Positions 10,273 to 23,590 are shown, counted from the stretch's first letter. The stretch: 64,000 bases of DNA from Choanephora cucurbitarum (GCA_025331435.1 JAIWNI010000095.1:43485-107484); one strand, 5' to 3'. Translations and numbers: made by a program. Notes: generated by a model from the letters alone, not told the origin.

Positions 10273-12874
10273 TCAGTTTGATTTTTCACTCTTGTCAAGC
10301 TTATCCATCCAATCTTCAGGTATGACAGGCATAAGTGAACTAAGCTGCTTACCATGAATAGTAGTCTGATGTGACAATTGGGCTGTTGTAGGCACAAAGA
10401 AAGGTAACATGAATCGAGAATCTTTTGTCTCATTTATCTCTTCTTTGCTATAGATTTTTTCTGTTTCGTGTTCGTCAAAATCCTCTGCTGGCTCCTGACT
10501 ACTCTCTACTTCAGAATTGAACTGTTGTTGACTGCTGAGATTGCTCATTCGTTTATTGCTTCTAGCAGATTCTTGTCGCATGAACTCAATGGAAGCAGGT
10601 CGAGTAGGTGATGATGGTGGAGCAGTATTGAATATACCCATAAACGAGCTCATTGTAGGACTATCCAGGCCAGAAAGAGATCGTCTCATTGAAGGCGGCG
10701 TAGTTGTACTCTTTCTTCTCTCGAAGGTTCTAGACTGTCTACTAGCTTGCTTTGTTCGAGTCTCTTCCACACATGCTTTGACATAACGCTCCACCTCATC
10801 AGGCAATCGGGGCTCTTGTGTTTCATAACGATAGTTCATGACACAACGTCGGATTTGAAGTGGGTTAATGGCGTCAAAAAACTTAACTGTGGATTGGAAA
10901 CTAGCGACTGTGTTGAGTTGAGACATGCATTGAAGCAATTGAGTGAGTTGGATAGAGGGCTGCAAATAAGCAATCAAACTGCTGGGCAAATGATTTTGAC
11001 GAATCCAATCCTCAATAGAGCTCAAATTCATACGGACTTGAACTGCCTTGGATCGACAAAGATATTTCTTCTTACTGAGCATGCAATTGAACAACTCACA
11101 GGACAACAGATGCAAGAATTGAGCAAGGGCTTGGATAATGATGGTTGAATGAACTTCATAAGATTGGAAGACATAATAAGTAGAAGAAAGAAGCTGAGTA
11201 ATGGTCTTGGGTGAAATGACAGCATGGGATGCTTCCATTGTACTGCCTGAACTACTGCGCTGTATGTCTTCAGAGGGTCGATTGCTCATGCTTCTGCGGA
11301 AGAAACGTTGCCAGTCATCAGCAAAATTAATTTCGTCCATGATGCCTGTGATAGGTTCATACTCAAGCATGGCAGGTTCTAGTACTTGAGTGATTCGATT
11401 GCCAGTGTCAACTACCATATAGTTGTATGTTTCTGATACAAGTTCAGACAATTCGAGTTGATATCGGGCAGTAGCTACCATGAGTCCGACATCCTTTTTG
11501 AGGTAGTACAAGAGACGAGTGATGTTGGTCATCCAATAAGACAATATGTGTACATTTTTAGTGTTGCTCTAAGATAGAAATCGTTTGTAATTTAATGTTG
11601 TGTAAGTATACAAATATCTTTTTTCATCATTGTTGCACACGAGTTACCTTAACGCAATCACTAATGCGCTTTAATGCGCCTTCCAACACTTCTTCAGCTA
11701 ATTCAGCACTTGAGAAATAGTGAGCAAATCGTGCACTTAAGAAAACGACATTGGCAGGCAAAAAAATTTCGTGTACGTTACGCACAGGGAGCGTAAGCTT
11801 AGTGATGACAGTATCAAGAATATGAGAAAGATCATCTGCAGCAAACACAAACATTTGATCAGGCATGCATCTTTCCCAATTGAATTCAATTTCTTTGGTT
11901 TCTTCGTCTTCTTCCTCATCGTCATCATCATCGGTGTCGTTAAATTCATCATCTGAAGGTATGTCTTCATCTTCGTTGTCAGAATGGTATGTCTGCATCA
12001 AAAATTCTTCGATCAACTTGGGACGTGCCTCTTGATCTTGAGTCATGAAGTGCTCGTAATTCTCTTCAGTGGAGTATTGATAATAGCGGTCACCATCTCC
12101 CGCATGTGAAGAAGTAGAGGAAGAAATACTTCCTAACAAACTTGAGCTGACTGAAGAAACACTACTTCTGGGGTTAACGTTGGATACTAGGATGTCTGCC
12201 ATTTTGTTGGTATCATTCTTGACCAAATCAAATACTGTACGTCCTTTTGCCGACTTTGTCTGTGCCGAGGCTCCATTCTCCAACAGCAGCTTAACTATTT
12301 TTTCATGACCATTGGTTGTGGCCCACATCAATGGAGTCCAGCCACCTATATATAATCATCAGATTTAATAAAAAAAAAAGAGAGCAAAATTATAAACATT
12401 ACGTGCATCTTGGCTGTTAATTTTTGCTCCTGCAACGATCAATGCTTGTGCAATTTCATGCTTGCCGAAACAGGCGGCATATATTAGAGCTGTTGTACCA
12501 TCTTCGTCTTGGCCGTCTATATCAATCAATTCCTCATTGAGATATTCATTTAACTTCTCGACGTCACCGCTTGATACTGCCTTCATAAACAACTTATTGA
12601 GTCTGAGTTTCTTTTGTTCTTCAGAAAGCTCGGTGTTGTTGACAATGGTCGTCTTGTCTTCTGGTTCAAAGTCATTCAATGAGTCAGATGAGCTATTGGT
12701 TGAGCTCGAGATATCATTGTCTGCAGGCAAGCTGATGCGATCGCCTAAAATTTCAGATAATTGCTTATAACTCTCGGCAATGCGTTTCGACATTTCATCG
12801 TATGACATGTTTTCATATTGCTTTCGAAGGGCTTCCTGATCAGCCACTTCGGGTTCGTGTGTGCTGGTGTTCAT
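10273..12874 (-). CDS. ankyrin-repeat protein with a dilute (DIL) domain
   Basis: Three exons, 12874-12403, 12345-11648 and 11568-10273, encode 821 aa. Residues about 95-215 hold ankyrin repeats; the first splice falls inside one (DARGWTPLMWATTNGHEKIV). An acidic linker (DSDNEDEDIPSDDEFNDTDDDDDEEEDEE) follows. The second splice opens the DIL domain with NVHILSYWMTNITRLLYYLKKD and it continues to about residue 650. The tail is low-complexity and Ser-rich. DIL domains form the cargo-binding globular tail of class V myosins. This stand-alone ankyrin+DIL form occurs in fungi as a non-motor protein, probably in polarised transport. No myosin head is present. Cellular role is inferred. Confidence 0.9.
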
Positions 12875-13281
12875 TTGAAGTGTATGAGTTTTGTTAGGAT
12901 GGCTTTTAATTTAAATAGCTAAAAAAAAGGGGAGAAGAAAAAATAAATCACAGTGCTCATTTGGTTGGTTTGAGAAATATAAAGAAAAAAAATCGGCGGT
13001 TAAAATATTAGCAAGCAGCGAACAGGCCTCGAGTGCCATTTTTAGATCATCGCCAAGTGAATGAGAATGTGAAGAAATGATATGTCTATTTCTATAGCCA
13101 TTAAAGTTCAAGACAAAAAGAATCGAATTCAATTCTAGATCAGTGAGCATAAAAAGCATTCGTATTTATCGGGCTGCAAAAAACGAATCGCGAAAGATCG
13201 TACTGCTTTAACATCCAAGAAGTACCAGGAAAACAAAAAAAGAAAATGGGTTTCATTATTTTCACTTTGAACAAAACAATT
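12875..13281. other. upstream region of the ankyrin-DIL gene
   Basis: No coding signal seen. Confidence 0.45.
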
Positions 13282-13419
13282 CTAGTCAAAGAAAAGCGAT
13301 CCCTTCTTGTGATAGCCTTCTACAAGAAAAGTCAGTCCTGCTGATTGAGCAAAGGAAAATGTCATCACTAATACAAGACACAATGAGACTAAAAAAAGAA
13401 ACAACTTTCTCGTGGACAT
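13282..13419 (-). CDS. possible 45-aa secreted peptide
   Basis: ATG 13419 to TAG 13282-13284, no intron. It starts with a charged MSTRK and a strongly hydrophobic run (LFLFLVSLCLVLVMTFSFA), then a plausible signal-peptidase site after AQSA. A short mature part follows, beginning GLTFLVEGYHKKG. The signal-peptide pattern is clear for such a short frame, but no family is recognised and there is no independent evidence of expression. It could be a secreted peptide, a first exon, or chance. Confidence 0.4.
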   Translation of the reverse strand: MSTRKLFLFLVSLCLVLVMTFSFAQSAGLTFLVEGYHKKGSLFFD

Positions 13420-16400
13420 TGTTTAAATTCGAAAAAACCATCCCTTACCGTGCTATGTATCACATAAAAGTCGATAATTAAAGAAAAGGAGGAAATGCTA
13501 TTGTATCTGCCATTCGGCTGCTTTTCGTGCAATTGCCGATAAAAGATGAACAGAGGTCAATTAGTGCTGATTGTTAATCTCTTAGACTTAAAAATACAAC
13601 CATTGTCTAGAGAGCACAAATTGAACTTGAAAAAAAAACGCTTGTTTATAGTGTTACTTGGTTAGTGAATGCTAAAAAAAGATACTCATTGTAATGGCTA
13701 ATTTTGTTTAGCCTCTTTTTTTTTCTCTCTTTTATTCGCGAGCTGACTTGCTTTATTTGCTTTCTAAAGATAAAACTGAATGAAAGCCATTCACATTATT
13801 GTTTACGGAATTCAAACCATTCAAAGAAAGAGAGCTTTTTTTTTGTCGACCATTCTATTAGTCCTGTGTGTAAATTTGGCCACATTGGATGGGCTCTTTG
13901 TCCAATAACAAGAAATAACTGAATTCCCCAATCAAGTGCATCCAAGCTGATTTCTGTTTAACGCCACAAATGTCATTTTCGATGGTACGAATTTCTCAGA
14001 AAAAGATCTTGCACCTCAAATTTGATCTTTTGAAAATATTCTTTACCAAAAGCACTAGTGTTGGGCTAAAAATCATTCTATCCAACAGAGCAATGGTCAA
14101 TTCTGAGCTGATAAGGTCTTTTGCCAATGATACGATATCAGGCTGACAGTAATTTTGTTTAAAAGGAGCCTAGTTGTGTAGAAGTTAATGCAAAAAGGAG
14201 ATGAAATAAGCAAAAATGTTGAATGAAGCCAATGTGAAGCTTCCTTTGTTGTTGGCTGCTTAGCATAAACAGTTGAGCTATTTATGCATCATTGACATTT
14301 CTTAAACAATAAGCTAACGGCAGCAACCTCGCCTGTCTTAATTTGCTTGTCATAAGATGTTCTGTGACATTCTGGGACTCAAAGACTGCATGGTGTTGAA
14401 GAAGACAAAAACCCTCCATTTGTCTTAGCATATTTAGCAAGTGCATACCTGCTTGATACTTCTGTTAGTTGCGCTTCATAACTGTGAAGCTCTATTGAAC
14501 ACTACTGCTTCCAAAACCGACCGAACTCTAAAGAATGCAAAGAGGATATTGAACCTTTTCCTTATTGCTGTCATTTATTCTTTTAATTGTTACTTTCTGG
14601 TTTTTCGTGATCCTAAACGACAAAGCTTCTCATGAAAGGTTATAGGATACTCACTTATTTCTGTAGATCCCGCTTTTGGACTAGTTCCAATCTCTCCTTC
14701 AGTAGAATACGACTTGCATGATCTATAAATCATTCCAGTGTCGCTGTATATACCACTTTGAGCAAAAGAAATTTACAGACATTGTTTTCTGTGAGTCAAG
14801 ACTAAATGAGTTCAAATTATTTAGGGTTCGATTTACAAAGACGGACCTTTCAACTCGATAAACAATACATAAAATTTGACAAAAGCCACTATCAAATACA
14901 AGCAGTTTGCTACTAAAGCAAGCTCTAATCCGACAATGAGGGGTGCTGCTTTTGCGATGTCCTGTAGTGTGCGATCTATGCTTCATTATTCAACACAATT
15001 CATAGATGCTTTATCACTTTTGCATGTGTGTATTGTCATAGACACAATCTCATTTGATGGAGTAATCACTAGCCTACATATAAAATGTATAATTCTGTAG
15101 CCTTAAGTGAAATAGTAAAACTATGAGCAACACTAATTGCTGCAAGTTTTTTTTGAAGTATAGAGCTTAGGGGTTCATTGAAGAGAAAAGTTCGCTTGAA
15201 GCCACTTGGACCATTAAAAATGGTATCTTTTGGTCGTGCAAAGTGAGGCCGACTAACTGGCTCTAGGGTAGTATTATTGATTTCTCAGTAAAGTATGACC
15301 AAAGCTTTGCTTGTTACCTCGTACATCATTCACAGGCCTACGAAAGTCATCGAAATCAGTTGTAGCTAGTCCAGCATTACTAAGGATTTCATTGATCTTA
15401 ATAGAGCCGTTGTTATAACAATCGCTCAACATTGGTATAGAAAGAATGGAAACATCATGATTAGAGGTTAACTTGCGCATACAATTCACAATTAGAAATT
15501 CCCTGAAACTATACTATAAAGTGAAGAGATGAGAGGATATATGAAGCAGAAGAATAGCAGAAAATAACATTTTTCATCATTTAAACAACAGCCAGAAGCT
15601 CAAGGATTCTATTTAATATACAGTCCAGTTCTCATTAAGAGATGATAGGTTTAAACACTATAGTGTGCACATACTGAGTGGTCAACAGTTACCTGGCCCC
15701 ATCGCTATATTTAGCACCATTCGTTCAAGATTGAGATAAAAGCAGCGAAAAAACAAAGCAGCCATGCTCTGCATTTATTGAGCTTCAAAAATAAATTTGT
15801 GGCTATCATTTGAGTCTGACAATATTTCCACTAAGTATGCTTAATGATGTGAAGAAATGATTTTCAGCTCCAGCTAGCACACAAACTCAGTCAGATCCAT
15901 CCTAAAAAAAAAGTAAATGGCTTGCAAAAACCAGTGTGCGTGCTGATACCTTGCTGTCATTAATTTCAATACTGAGCAGAAGAATGCCTTACTTGAAATT
16001 TTGTTTTTGGTCTATTCTATTGTTTTCTGCCAAACATCACAAAGCTTTGATAGTTTGGTTGATGGTTAACTTTAATACTGTCTTACGGGTGGTACCTGAA
16101 AAAAAACATCGGAACAAACATAGCTTGTTCACATTTGACTGTGACTCGAATGTGCTGCGTTTTCTTTTCTTCATCCAAAAGAGGATAAGATGAGAAAATA
16201 TTAAGGATTGAGAGATGGATTCAGACACGAGATAGAAAGACTGTCTATAGACAATTCGAGTAAACCAAATTCAACGTTAAAATACCGCTGGTTTAATAGA
16301 CTTTACAGATCTGTTGAACTAAGCTTTCATCTGCACAACGAAAGCACAAGCCTGTTACACCAGCTCCTCCTTATGTATACAAGCACTTCAAATCGACATA

Positions 16401-16516
16401 TAATTCGTTTTTACTTTTTTCGTCTTTTTTTCAGTGGTTTCTTTTTTGTTCTTTTTCTCTTCCTTTTCTCTTTCTCCCTCTCTCTATCTCTTACTCACTC
16501 TAAGCTTCCTTCTTAT
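13420..16516. other. 3-kb gene-poor stretch
   Basis: Both strands were scanned. Only short frames without domains, splice continuity or repeats were found; no tRNA or transposon ends. A pyrimidine tract at about 16429-16495 leads into the next ATG. Confidence 0.5.
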
Positions 16517-18826
16517 ATGGCAACTGTGATTGACTTTTGCACTCCAGCCGTACCTGGCGAAGTTCACAAGTACTACGGTGATTCACATAACAAATTCCTA
16601 AAATTGCCTCATATTCCACCAGCTTCTCAAACACCTAAAAAAGTCGCTAATAAGAAAAGTGAGCTCAAAACGCTTCGTTCCGTAGCTTTGTATGGTGATT
16701 TGAGACTATTGAGACACTTCCTGGAAATGGTTCCCGACAAGATAAAAGCTGTCAACGAGCCACATCCGGCCACCGGGTTGACATGCTTGCATTTTGCTGC
16801 CTCCCAAGGTCATTTGAAGTTCATACAATGCCTTGTGGAAGAATACGCAGTGCGTGTTGATTCAACAGACAAAGAAGGAGAGGTGAATAGAACTTTAAAG
16901 AAAAACAAATTGCTTAAATTCTTACTTTTTTTTTTTTTTTTTGCTTAGACCGCACTTTTAAAGGCAGCATACAACGGACATTATCATGTTGTAGAATATC
17001 TACTTAACAGCAATGCCAACATTCATCATAAAGATAAAGATGGATGGACTGCATTGCATAATGCTTGTTCACGAGGATACATAAGAATTGTCAGATTGTT
17101 GATTGAGCGCAAAGCCAAGGTAGAAGCCAGAAGCAAAATGGGCCATACTCCGCTCAGTAAGTTTCATTCAGTCCACCTTCTTTCACATTTGAAGCTAATA
17201 ATGCCTCTTCTTTTTTTTCTCTTGACAAGTCAACGCTGCTTCTAAAGGTTATATGACTATCGTAGAATATCTTTTGGATGAAGCACATGCAAATCCTTTA
17301 ATCAAAAATAATTTTGGTGAAGCTGCATATGATGTTAGTGCAGCTGCAGGCGAATCATACATTTGTGAGATGCTAGAGAAAGCAGGTCGCAAATGGTGGC
17401 ATCTCCAACATACAGAAGGTAAGCATCTAAGATTGCTCCCTCTTCTTATCTCTTTCACTGACTTTGCAGTTTAGGTATTCTCAATCCTGGAAATAAGCGT
17501 GCTTCTCGTTTTGGAGCAGTATACGATTTATTGGACTTTCATGTCACAGCGATCGTCATTCTTCATGAAAATCAGCGTTCTTCATCACTTTTAGGCTTCT
17601 ATCGTCCTCAGTTTAGCGCAACGTATCTCACTGCTGCTGATACACGTGGACCATGGTCGCTTCACCCTTCAGGAGAGCCATCTTCTAAAGAAGCGGTTAC
17701 GTTGCCTTCAAACGCTTCAAACAACCATCGTGACAGCAAACTATCTAACTGGTTTTGGTTGACGGATTGGCAAGTGGACTACAGCAACCCCAGAGTGGAC
17801 CCTACTTCAGGCTGGCAATATGCACGTTCATTCACGGATGATGATTCCGCTTGGACTCCCGTAGCTCCGACAAGTGGATACAACTGGGTTAGAAGAAGAA
17901 GATGGGTGCGAGTGATGAAACGTAAAGTAGATCTAGAGAAGGGCAGCTACCGCGGGGAGCACACGCCGATTGCAAATGATATAGACGAGGAAGAAGAAAC
18001 CGACAGCCAAGAGGACACTAACGACTACTTGCTTGAAGCAGAAAACATAATCCAATCTGTCAAATCAGACATGAATACTGAACAAGATACACACGATGCC
18101 GAAGTCTTAAGAGACGATATTCAGAAATACAACAAGGCCATTGATTTATTGATGGAAGCTATAAGCAGTAAGTGTTAGCTTTCAACTCCAAGAAAAAGTA
18201 AAAGAATTGTACGCTAATTATTCCTTCTCTTCAAAAAAAAAGCGGATGACAATGAGTTCAGAATGAATCAAGCCACAACCTTAATCCGTTCTTATTCATC
18301 ACAAATCGACAAACTAAATGCTAAAATTATAGAATCAGGGGCATCTGCTATTACATCCATCACTAGTACTATTACAGCTACCACAGTTGATACAGATATA
18401 GCTTCACCTACTAATTTGAAACTGGATTTGGATACAGTGGATGATGATAATCCATGGAGTAATAGCTCTAGCTCGAATCGCAAAAACTTAACTGTAAACT
18501 GGACAGGATCGCCTCAAAATCTAAATAGTATAGATATACTTGTTCCAGAAGAACAAAAGCCCACTCGTGTTTGGGAGTCAGATGTTAGTGCTAAAGCTTG
18601 CCGTATCTGTATCAAGAATTTTAGCTTCTTGTTAAGAAGACATCATTGCCGCAAATGTGGTATGGTGGTTTGCGATAAGTGTTCGCCGTATAAGGTCTTC
18701 TTGAATCCTTCAGACATCCTACAGGATCCAAACGGCGTATTGGAATCTGTAAGCGTATTGGCAGTACAGAAACAGCGCATATGTGAACGCTGCTACTTTC
18801 AAGAAAATATGATTCCTGGTAATTGA
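16517..18826 (+). CDS. ankyrin - DysF (peroxin/ferlin) - FYVE domain protein
   Basis: Five exons: 16517-16882, 16949-17156, 17230-17418, 17475-18167 and 18243-18826, 679 aa. Residues about 45-255 are ankyrin repeats (TGLTCLHFAASQGHLKFIQ, GWTALHNACSRGYIRIVRL). Residues about 255-404 match the peroxin/dysferlin fold, with WFWLTDWQVD, GWQYARSF and a closing YNWVRRRRWVRVMKR. An acidic coiled stretch follows. Residues about 592-672 form a FYVE zinc finger with WESD, RRHHCRKCG and four CxxC-type pairs. FYVE fingers bind PI3P, so the protein should sit on endosomes or vacuole-related membranes. Residues 1-40 have no signal. The first in-frame ATG after the CT-rich leader was chosen. Confidence 0.92.
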
Positions 18827-19170
18827 AAACCTATAACGTATACCCATTCCCTCTCATTTCATCAATTTGATATCACATATCATCCCTTCCGCTTTTGTGT
18901 ACAGTGAAAACCCAGTTCATATTCTCAAGAAAGCAATAAAAACAAATACTGAATGATTCAAAATTAATAAATACCAAGAGATATCATGAAGTCGTGGAAC
19001 AAAGAGGTTTCTTTTCTTCTTTAGTAGTTGATGGTTTTATTTCTGATTTCAAAATAAAAAAACTTTGATTTGTTGGACTTCAAATGCAATGTAACTGAAC
19101 TTTAAAAAATATTGCAGTTTTTTTTTGTTGTCTTTTTTTTTCGATTTTCTTCTTGCTAACCATATTATTC
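18827..19170. other. short intergenic region between two + strand genes
   Basis: T-rich; no additional gene. Confidence 0.5.
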
Positions 19171-20147
19171 ATGTCAAAAATTACAGTGGCCGAATTAATG
19201 CAAAGATGGAGCAAACAAGCTCCTAAGCGAGCGGAGAAACTCTCTAAGTGTCAAATCTCTGACATGATAAAGACAATTCCAAATAGTTTGGAAGCGAAAT
19301 TGGCTGTGAATCCTTATGGTAAAGTGGAATTGCATGAAGAGTTCAATAAAATATCTTATTTGTGAATACTTCAGCTGCTATGTTGGCTTCGCCTTTACGA
19401 AAATGCGGCTTTCATAGTCGTATCTTTCCTTCGAGTAAGTCGGTTAATACTAAACGTATTTTAGTCCACCTGTTTTTGTTACTAAAGCATCACATAAAGG
19501 TCTTCTTTTAAGGTTCGGACTGGCATGGCATCCTGAAACAAACCGCAATTGGGCTTATCCAACTACAGATAGCAAACTAGAAAATGAAGGATTTGGCTAT
19601 TACATTCAGCTAAAGAAAGGCGTGGTAGAAGCTATTCAAAAAGGAGGCAAGTAATTGATCAGTAGATTTTTGTCTGTCTTGTTGATATATTTGGATAGGC
19701 TACAACGCATTGTTTCGGGGAAAGGCAACGTATCGATCAGATATGATTGAACATGTTGAGTGCAAGCTTTCCCAGCAGGTAGAGGCGAGACTCAAGCAGC
19801 ACTCAATAAATTCATTTGATTTACTAAGGCCGGTATCATCTAAGCAATGGTCACCGACATCATTATCCACGTCTATGGGTTATCAATGCATCTTAGTGCT
19901 TGATAGTAAGATTGAAAATGTCTCGCTCAATCATTCCATTTTAATAGACAGCCACACAATTCAACATAATGTACCATGCTATCCTATACATCGTATCGTA
20001 TCGCCAAAGTATATGCATAGAATGAAGAGTCAGCTGGGCTGCGATTTAACAGAGCTAATTGTTCTTGGCGTTCCCAAATCGCCAAAGACTATACAGCTAG
20101 CTTCCGACCTATGGCGGTATTATTGCCTTTATTTTGATGTGGCATAG
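19171..20147 (+). CDS. hypothetical protein, four exons, 271 aa
   Basis: Exons 19171-19318, 19375-19434, 19488-19646 and 19699-20147 sum to 272 codons with all phases agreeing. The product is soluble and shows no membrane segment. Conserved-looking blocks are MLASPLRKCGFHSRIFPS, LLLRFGLAWHPETNRNWAYP and GGYNALFRGKATYRSD. The third intron (19647-19698, 52 bp) begins GCAAGT; the nearby GTAATT cannot restore the frame, so a GC-AG intron is the only consistent choice. I do not recognise the family. Convergent with PMS1, with about 308 bp between stops. Confidence 0.75.
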
Positions 20148-20455
20148 CCTAATAAATATTTATCTTTGCCTATAGTTGTTGTCACTTGAGTTACAAGTTG
20201 CAGAAAGTACAGCTTTTCTTAGTGAAAAATATTAGAAAAGACTAAGTACGAAGTGCTTTCAACAGTCATCATCCATATATGCTCCAGTGGAGCCATACCC
20301 TCCAAAATGATGTTGCAGATCATATCACTTGGCTAAGGTATAGCTGCATATCAATTTCTGTTTATTGTGTCATACAAAAAACGTTGAGAAAAGTAGTATG
20401 CATAGCTTATATGTATACATGCGCATATGTATATAATCTTTCCACTTAGTGCCGC
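20148..20455. other. intergenic between convergent genes
   Basis: No gene or repeat seen. Confidence 0.5.
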
Positions 20456-23290
20456 GAATCCAAGAGTTCTAAAGTACCACTAAAAGTCAGAGGACGTTTA
20501 GCATGAGCTATTTGCGTCTGCTTAAACTCTGAAAGGGTGAGTAGGTGTCTCATTGTGGGTCGACCGTGAGGACAGTTCTATTCAATCATATAGAATGAGG
20601 GTATAAATGAGTACAAGAATAAAGTGTATGGTTTCAGTGCGTTCATTCTTTCTTACCCAAGGCTGATCTATTTCACCCATATGTCGAACAATCTATCGGT
20701 ACAAATATTGAATATGTTAGATCCGAGCTGTCTATCTGAGAAAAAAATACTAACCTTGCTCATTTGAGGTATGGTAAGGCTATCACCAATACGAGCTGCT
20801 TTATGACATGCTCTCGAAGCAAACATAGCTCTATTTCGACTACATTTAATAGTCTTATCACCTGGCTTCTCATGAATCAAGAAAATAATTTCGCTAAAAT
20901 CTTTCTGATCAAACATTGTATTCTTGCTGACTGGCTGAGATATAACACGAATTCGTCTTGTAGGTTCGTTTTCAGGTATTATTTCAACTTCGAACCCATT
21001 TGCTTTGAAAATATCCAAGTTATCCATAACTACATGTTCCTCTGCTGCTGTAAGATCAAGGATGGGTGGTTGGATTAAGCGCTGGCTTTTGATCTCTGTA
21101 GTTTTTTGTAATGTCTCAAAGTTATACTTTTCATCAGAAGCATGCTGATCAATTATATACAGATCTTGATCATCCAATGAAGTAATCATGAAACCCAAAT
21201 TAAACTGGCCTAATACCTCCATACGTGCAAAATCAGGCTTACTGATAATTCGACTTAAGGCGCGAGTTGCTTTTGCATTATCTTGTATGTTAGCTACACT
21301 TGCTTGGGCAAATGTTGCCATACTGTTTGGCTGTGTATGGGAAGAGGGTATATATGATGGAGAACTGGCAGTAAGTGCAGAAGACATTTGTTTCAATGAC
21401 ATTGGCTTTACACAGACAGTTCTACCTACAGTCTTTTGAAGACCTGAAAAAGATTTGATGCCTGTCATAACCTCAATGTATTCTCGCGTATCAACTTCTA
21501 CAGGAGTAGTATTTTTGTGATTGGTCTCTGTTATGATTGACATGGATTGCTCAGCGACCTTTTGGTCATGCAATATAGGCGAGTTGTTTGTTGCCGAACT
21601 ACGTTCTTGACTTGAGTCATCATCTAATTCGTCCATCTCTTGATCGCTGTCTTCTATCCTGGACTTGCTCTCTAGTCCTGTTTCTTTTGTTTCTTCTTGA
21701 TCCAATCTAGCTTTTTTACTTGACATATATTTCAGTAATGTACTTGTTTGAGCTGTATTGCTGCCAGAACTTGATCGTTTGTTTGTGGCTAAAGAAGTCC
21801 GAGGACTAAATGAATTGCTAGAAGACATAGCAAATGAGCCTAAACCGCTAATGCTCTTGATGCGTGAAGAAGTAGATAAGGTAGGACGGGAAGAAATTGT
21901 GCTAGCAACTGGCTTAGTAGCAGAAGAAAAGTCTGTCACTGTGCTCAAAGTGGATGTACTTTCTGAGGCAGATGAAGATGAAGGTGACATAAGCGCATTT
22001 ACTTGGAACGTTGATCGACTTGGTTCCATTATCTCTTTGAGCTGCTCTAAGATGCAGTCAACAATTTTTGTCTCTTGATGTATAAAAATAGTCCGCTTAT
22101 CAGGACTGACATTGACATCATACGTATCTGTGGGCATTAAGAGATTAGCAATGATGACTGGGTACTGGTTAGATATAAAAGTGCGGTACACTTCGTTCAG
22201 TGCTTTGGCGATCTATTCAATTTAGGTAAGGTTTTGGTGATTTTGTCGTTTTTCTTGTAGACTACCTTAGATAAAGTACAAGGTCTTCCGTTGACAAAGA
22301 AATATTGGCGATCTGTACTGCTTCTACCGACACCCCATTCAGGTTTCGAAATGTAGCCGTTAATTCTGGACCCTTCATTAATTACCAAAGACAAATCAAT
22401 GTCAAACGGCATAATCTGTGATACTAATTTAGCGCCAAAAATGTTGGATATGTTGGCGCTTATTTCTTTGTTTCTACTAGTTGACATGACTTTGGCGTTG
22501 GTTCTAATTAAAGGACATATTAAAAGTCAATAAAAGCAGGCTCTCTCTAAGGCTGAGATCAAAACATACTTTTTGGTAGAAGAGGACTGATGATTGACAG
22601 ATATGCGAATATTTGTAGAAATGATGGAATAGGCCTGAATCATAGTCAATGCTTTATTGTATTCTCGTTTGGCGTTGCGCTTGAACTCGGCTAGACGAAC
22701 AGGTAATGATTGGAATAAGCCTGTTAGCTGAATTGTAGTGCCTTTTTGTCTAGAGATGGGAGTCTTTTGAGTTAAAATGCCATTGCAATCATATTCAAGC
22801 TTTACACCCATGGGTGCTTGTTCCTTAGTAGCTGTAATGACTGTCAGCTGGGCTAATGCGCACAGTGAGCTAAGTGCTTCTCCTCTAAATCCGAAAGTAA
22901 GCACTTTTTCTAAGTCTTCAAAACTAGACAACTTTGACGTATAGTGCTTTAGAGCTGTTGTATTGTGAATATGATTTTTTTTTTATTGTTAAAAGTTAAA
23001 ATTAAGTTACCTAATGTCTCATAATTCACTGGATCAATGCCTGATCCATCATCAACAATTTCCAAACCCTCGAGTCCGCTGTCTTTAAAGTTGATATCTA
23101 TACCAAGGTTTTATTATGCTGTTTGGCCTCAAGAGTTGGAGTGGTCTTCAAGCTTACCTACTGAAGTAGCTCCCGCATCAATACTATTTTCTACTAGTTC
23201 TTTAACTGCTGTAGCCAAATCAAGAACTACTTGGCCTGAGCAAATTCTATGAACCGACTGCTTGTCAATAGCAGAGATCACTCCAACCAT
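20456..23290 (-). CDS. PMS1: DNA mismatch-repair protein Pms1 (MutL, PMS2-type)
   Basis: Seven exons: 23290-23158, 23097-23011, 22954-22570, 22504-22266, 22212-20755, 20692-20657 and 20577-20456, 819 aa. The N-terminal GHKL ATPase shows [21 protein letters not shown] and [12 protein letters not shown]. The transducer part carries YFFVNGRPC and VNVSPDKR. A long Ser-rich linker (about residues 310-560) leads to the endonuclease domain with [12 protein letters not shown] (DQHAxxExxxxE), [10 protein letters not shown] and [12 protein letters not shown]. These are the metal-binding motifs of the PMS2/Pms1 nickase. It would pair with Mlh1 in the nucleus and nick DNA after MutS recognition. Exon 6 is only 36 nt. 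A DIRS element begins 139 bp upstream of the ATG. Confidence 0.95.
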
Positions 23291-23476
23291 GCTGATGAGA
23301 AGACTGTAAAAAAAAAGTGTTAGGAAGAAGATAGAAGAAAATGTGCATATACACTTTTTTTCAGAAATTATTGGCACACTTCAGGAAACTGCACAGCTGT
23401 TTTTGAATTTCACAGTCCCCGAATTTTAATTGTGGGTCGTGCCTACCACAATTGCCGTATGGCTCACTCCGACTTC

Positions 23477-23577
23477 GGATGTGGTTAATGGCTCTCTAGC
23501 CGCGCTTTTATTCTCAGATAATTAATATATAAAAAAAAAAATTATTACATATTCTATTCTTCATACCTTTCTAAGCC
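23477..23577 (+). repeat. DIRS left inverted terminal repeat
   Basis: Pairs with 27546-27646. Contains an A11 run and TATATA. Confidence 0.9.
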
Positions 23578-23590
23578 GCGCACCGTGGAA

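Noticed and set aside
14723..15489. Minus-strand frames of 71-87 codons
   Set aside because: No domain, no signal peptide, no splice partners; lengths are expected by chance.
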